Position numbers and translations under genes: made by a program
Notes under the pieces: generated by a model
Databases searched by the model: none
The model's input: the letters and a program-made list of their open reading frames with translations, nothing else
Told to the model about the DNA's origin: nothing
Assembly: GCF_000237925.1 (NCBI RefSeq)
Contig: NW_017386025.1
Span: 1,426,001-1,490,000 of the forward strand
Origin: Schistosoma mansoni
Taxonomy: Eukaryota; Platyhelminthes; Trematoda; Strigeidida; Schistosomatidae
Length of the DNA: 64,000 nucleotides
Direction of reading: 5' to 3'
Shown here: in pieces, positions 59,705 through 64,000 of the stretch
How the letters are laid out: every line of letters starts with the position of its first letter
How positions within the stretch are numbered: position 1 is the first letter of the stretch

Positions 59705-61155
59705 AACGTATTGTCAATATCACAATTGTCGCGCTTTATGAAGGTGGCGTTGCGATATGCAACTGATGGTCGAGAATAGATCCATGCAAAGCTGGGGGCT
59801 TTTAAAAACCGCGGTCTTATATCCCTCTGGAATATCTGAGGCCTTAATAATGGTGAAGGACGAAGTCAGCCGTTCCATGTCTGTTCCCGGTGGCGTATCT
59901 CAAGGGGGCTGAAGAAGTGTGTAAGAAAAAGAAATGACGAGAGGAAGAGCAACATTCATGTAGGAATAGGTAAGTTATAACTACTTAGTCCATTTCTCTG
60001 ATATTAAAGTACTTATTAAGCAAGAGTATTCTAATATGTTAAAGAAAATAAGTGTAAACAAGGTATGAGTGGATAAGGAACTGTATATATAGAGGCAGTT
60101 CAGAAAGAAACTGAAAGCGTGAGGTTATGCGTAATTATAAAATATAGTGCTGAAAACAGTATTCCGATACACAAGTGGCTATCTCCCTTGTTTGTCGAAG
60201 CTATTTGAGCCATTTAATTGGAATTTAAAGGGTATGGAGCAGGCTTCGTTTCTAGCTAATTGTCTATTTTGCTTGCTTTAGAATTACTCAGCAGGAAGTG
60301 GGACCAATTCTGCGTTTTGAACACGATCTAAGAAGGTATTTTGCATAAATAAATCAGCATCTATACCGTTGGTTCGTGACATCCCACTTGACATAAGGAG
60401 CCGTAATTTAACATGTTCTGCCCTACAGACAAAGGTGGATTAAAGTTATCTTCCCACCATCATGTTTGCTGGTCAGTAACGCCACCCTCCCTCCATTTGT
60501 GATGTTAGGCTCTCTTACGTTTGTGGAATGTATGATTATTGCATTAATCAAGGCCCATAGTTGGAATACTCTGTCTCTACTATTTCAATGTTACAAGCAA
60601 GTCAGATGGCTAGAGCATTTGTATTATGGGTTAGACATCCACTAAGTATATCATACTGCTATGAAGATAACTAGTGAAATAAGCTATAAGAGACAGGTCA
60701 GATTATATGTGGTCAAGAGATGGTAAAAACTAATAACAAATCAAAGGATATGAAAGAGTAGAAGATTGTAACATTTTCAGGGTAAGAAAAATTAAACATT
60801 GAGTAGCTCACAAGAGTTTAAGACAGTTTGAGCTTCTTTTGATCGGCCTTAGTTGATCAGCACACATAAAATTGGTGACTTATCTGTCTAACTGTAATAG
60901 AAAAAAATGACATGACACTTAGGAGGAATAATGTGGTTCTGACCATTAGAGAGATTCGGAATGTGGAAGTGAGGGTTAGGAGCTGAAGGCCATGATTAAT
61001 AATCAATGAATAATGGGAAAATATAAAGCATGTGTTCTGTAATTTGATTATATTCATACTAGTAACAATGGGGTTCGTTATATTAGGCGGTGCATAATAA
61101 AGTGCCTCATTGGTGGGTGGGATTTCAAGGAATAGTTGATGAAGCTCTTTAGAGT
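59705..61155. other. no recognised gene
   Basis: Moderate base composition, many stops in all frames, no repeat partner found in the window. Confidence 0.35.
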
Positions 61156-61184
61156 GCCCCACTGATAACTGCGCCTTAAGTAAT

Positions 61185-62330
61185 ATCTGTACCTGAATTA
61201 GGGCTTATTGTTATCACATCGTTGGAGATTTCGATTCTTCAGCATCCGTTAGATTAAGCTTAGGACTTCAGGCAGATGTTTTGACGACAGCCTGCTGACA
61301 ACCACCATTCAGTGTGCACTTGTACAGTTTATTGCAAAACAAACACATGTTGGAACATGAACCATCATTACTGGACTTCGTCTTCACACACTACTGGGCC
61401 AATGTTCCCGACATTCAGCACCTGCTCGCACCAACGAACACTGATCACGCTGTAAGTCATTTTAGGTTTCGGACACAATATCCAGTGTGTACCTGATCTA
61501 CTTCGCCCCAATATCTGATGGGCCAACATTCCGCCGATCAAACTCTTGGTCAGTCTGAAATGAAATAAGTTTAAAACGTCATTCGAGTCCTTAATACTAC
61601 CGTTCATCTGATGGTCAACACGTCAACCATCATACTACCCTCCAAGGATCAGCCGGAAAAACTCGAAGGTTGTTGTAGTGCAGAAAACATTCCTGCGGCT
61701 TGCCCTTATTAGGGGCCATAAACCATCTAGTTGTGAATACCGAAAAGCCCGGAATATATGCAGAAAGAATATTGGGAGATAAAGCACCACTTGCAAAAGA
61801 CAGTTGACACACAATAGCCATACTCGCTAAAAACAAATGTTTTCGTATACTGAGAGAAGAACAAAACATGGAGATGGAATTCCCGCATTACTGTCTCACG
61901 AAAATTCAGATATATTAGCTGAATCAGATTTGGCTAGAGCTGATACTGCATCAATCTATCTTTGTGAGGCCAACTCTGCGGCTATTCTTAACAGCATTTC
62001 TCATAGCTACATCTCTGATATACCAGCTACGAGACCAGTCCATGTAACTAAGAAATCTGTTCTTCAGTTACCCATTAACGTCCAACTTTTCTCAACCTTA
62101 ACTCCTTAGGGACTGGAAGGATGATATAGTTCTAAAAAAGCATTTGATAAGTTTCTCAACTAGGACCTATGTAGAACGTCTCGAGCTTCCAAATAACAGG
62201 CAACGTACAAGGGTGGATAAGAAACTTCTTACATAGCCAAAGTCAGATGGTAAGAGTATATTGAACACTGTCTCAGTGGAAGCCAGTCAAAAGTGGTGTA
62301 CCCCAAGCACCACCACAGTGAACGAAGAGT
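61185..62330 (+). mobile_element. CR1-like LINE fragment, endonuclease to RT
   Basis: Pieces in several frames follow one LINE: VGDFDSSAS and EPSLLDFVFTHYWANVPDIQ with TDHAVSHFRF (endonuclease, 61220-61480), a linker with ILAKNKCFRILREEQN, then RRTKHGDGIPALLSHENSDI and LAESDLARADTASIY (61850-61965), and RT block QWKPVKSGVPQ (about 62270-62310). It is a different family from the 46-50 kb element and much more decayed. Confidence 0.75.
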
Positions 62331-62342
62331 ATGTGTCCCCGT

Positions 62343-63400
62343 TAACATCCTTTTGAGGTACGTAGAAGACATTGTCATCATTTTAAAAAGAAGGTAGGTG
62401 AGACGAACTTTTAAAATATCAACAGTATGATTGACAGCATCAAATTCATCAGAAATGGAGTCCTCCGACTGTAAATTACTTTTTCTGGGCTGTTTCGTTA
62501 AAAGGAAACGTAATGGTTATATAAAGGTCAGTTTATTACGAATGCCAACATTTTCTGTGCAATATCTGGAATACAAGTCAATATACGTGTCCGTTCTACC
62601 AAAGCGACAAATACAAAAAATCCAATGGACAGAGTTCAAAAATTCGTCACGGAACCAAGTGGCAAAAGATTGAAATAAACTTATGTTCGCTTTGATGATA
62701 AATGCTATTTTCAGGGATTTTATAAAAAGATTAGTTGAGAGATAATACTGGAAAGATAAGAAAAGAGATAAAGCAAAGGGATGGACTAACATGATGGGGA
62801 TCATTTGTCATAAAAGAAATTCAGAAGAGACTAAAAGTATCGTGAATCTTCAAAATATAAGAGTGATCTTATGAACAAATATCCTAAGCTCTAGACGGGT
62901 AAGAATGAAAGATATATATTACGAAGGGAGGAACAACCAAATTATGTATATGAGATCAAATGTGGTGATTGTAATAGTTTATATGTAGGTGAAATATCAT
63001 GAAAACTGCATGCAGGGGTGAAGGACCACAAACTTAGTTTGAAGCATACTCTTAAATCCTCAGATAAGCTGAAAAAACTAGAAAACAAATCAGGGACGTC
63101 ATTACGCTCAGTAGAGTCGGGACATATAATCCATTTCACTGGCACAAAATCCTCCAGAAAGGTTCTAGTTCGTACAAAGAAAAACGAAAAACAGAAACTT
63201 ATACGAATATTCGCCAAGGTTAGAACGAATAGTTTGACAATAATTGGGCGCCGAGTATAGAGAATTCATTATATGTGAAAAAATTATATTTGAAATAGTC
63301 TCAGCGATTGAAATATAAATAATTCCAACGCTTCGTCCGGCCAACTTTTCTGGACTTCTTCAGGGAAATATATATAAATAATTAAAAACAGAAACCCTGC
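62343..63400 (+). mobile_element. Penelope-like element: RT end and GIY-YIG endonuclease, degenerate
   Basis: The RT block NILLRYVEDIVIIL (YVED for the usual YVDD) is followed by SDCKLLFLGCFVKRKRNGYI, the segment that follows the catalytic motif in Penelope-like RTs. At 62944-63217 comes the GIY-YIG-type domain: YVYEIKCGDCNSLYVGEIS, then KDHKLSLKHTLKSSDK and ESGHIIHFTG. The end carries gcttcgtccggccaactttt and ctggacttcttcaggg, like the pseudo-LTR of such elements. Frames are broken in several places. Penelope-like elements are retroelements without capsid or envelope, known from schistosomes. Confidence 0.75.
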
Positions 63401-63404
63401 AAAT

Positions 63405-64000
63405 ATGGGCAAATCCAAACAGTATTGGTAGGAGGAATGGAACACGATTAACTGTTCCACAACAACTAAAAATTCACAAGTAAACTTAAATTCCACATAA
63501 GATTCTACTTCATTTAACCCATTGCTTGGACTGGATTTCCAAGCTAAACGTTGAACTTACGTAAAGTTCAATCGCCGAGGTTTTCACAGATATGATTTTC
63601 GTTCTTAGCATTTTAAATTAACTCGGCGCTCAACTACTGTGAAACTGTCCTTTCAAATTTAGACGAAATTCCTTTATAATAAGTGGTGAGACTGATCCTC
63701 GTAATCCTCCCACTGGCCTAAGCTAGCTAGTCAGATGGTCTCAAAGTCGGGGATGAAAAATTAATTCAAGAAAGAGTGTGCTAATACAAACCAGACATGG
63801 CAATTGTTGCTAGTCAACTGTCAACTGTACATCACTTCCACGTTTGCAGGGACAAAAATACTTGGAAGTAACACTAATTCACGGCTTAAAAACAACTGAG
63901 GACTGCAATGCGCCATACTTTGAGGGTTTTCGATTGTTATAGTCACTCCATTAATCATTCAAATACTTTAACGAGAATATGTTTCGGTTTTCAAACCCCA
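63405..64000. other. no recognised gene
   Basis: Nothing identified. It may be more of the Penelope-like terminus. Confidence 0.35.

Overview
The window looks like flatworm nuclear DNA, most likely from a blood fluke (Schistosoma or a close relative). The evidence is: AT-rich sequence; tRNA-like SINEs of the Smα kind that carry hammerhead ribozymes; RTE-clade and CR1/Jockey-type LINEs; a Penelope-like element; Ty3/Gypsy fossils; and a host gene with introns of only 30 and 37 nt. Species cannot be fixed by eye. No rRNA, true tRNA, CRISPR or bacterial-type operon is seen.

Layout. 0-5.1 kb (minus): a candidate secreted-protein gene. A signal-peptide exon at 5014-5089 joins in phase to a terminal exon at 1681-2126 rich in His, Asp and Glu, with AATAAA 35 nt after the stop. 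The long intron holds SINE and LINE debris. 5.1-30 kb: AT-rich, gene-poor sequence with scattered SINEs, unassigned repeats and broken RTE pieces; the longest is a 5'-truncated copy at 19961-21325 (minus). 30-36.1 kb: a nearly full-length RTE element (minus, 30017-33850) followed by a truncated sister copy in the same orientation (34080-36100). 36.5 kb: a short SINE with exact 11-bp target-site duplications and an intact-looking hammerhead core. 38.28-38.84 kb (minus): a four-exon ADF/cofilin gene, the clearest host gene, which single-frame ORF calling misses. 39.3-41.5 kb: exon-like pieces on the plus strand beside a 280-bp unit that recurs almost unchanged at 52.5 kb. 42.5-45.6 kb: Ty3/Gypsy fossils on both strands. 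46-50.2 kb (plus): a CR1/Jockey-type LINE with ORF1 and an endonuclease-RT ORF2; its RT is interrupted by a hammerhead SINE. 54.3-55.2 kb: inverted arms around a 200-N assembly gap. 55.5-58.3 kb: another Ty3/Gypsy fossil. 61.2-63.4 kb: a CR1-like LINE fragment running into a Penelope-like element with a GIY-YIG domain.

Host genes occupy little of the window. They are a probable secreted acidic/His-rich protein, possibly of the micro-exon-gene type, an actin-severing protein, and at best one more uncertain spliced gene at 39.6-40.2 kb. The rest records repeated retrotransposition: elements inserted into elements, RTE tails abutting each other, and two SINE designs that both place a tRNA-like promoter upstream of a minimal self-cleaving ribozyme. 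All identifications rest on reading motifs; no database search was run.
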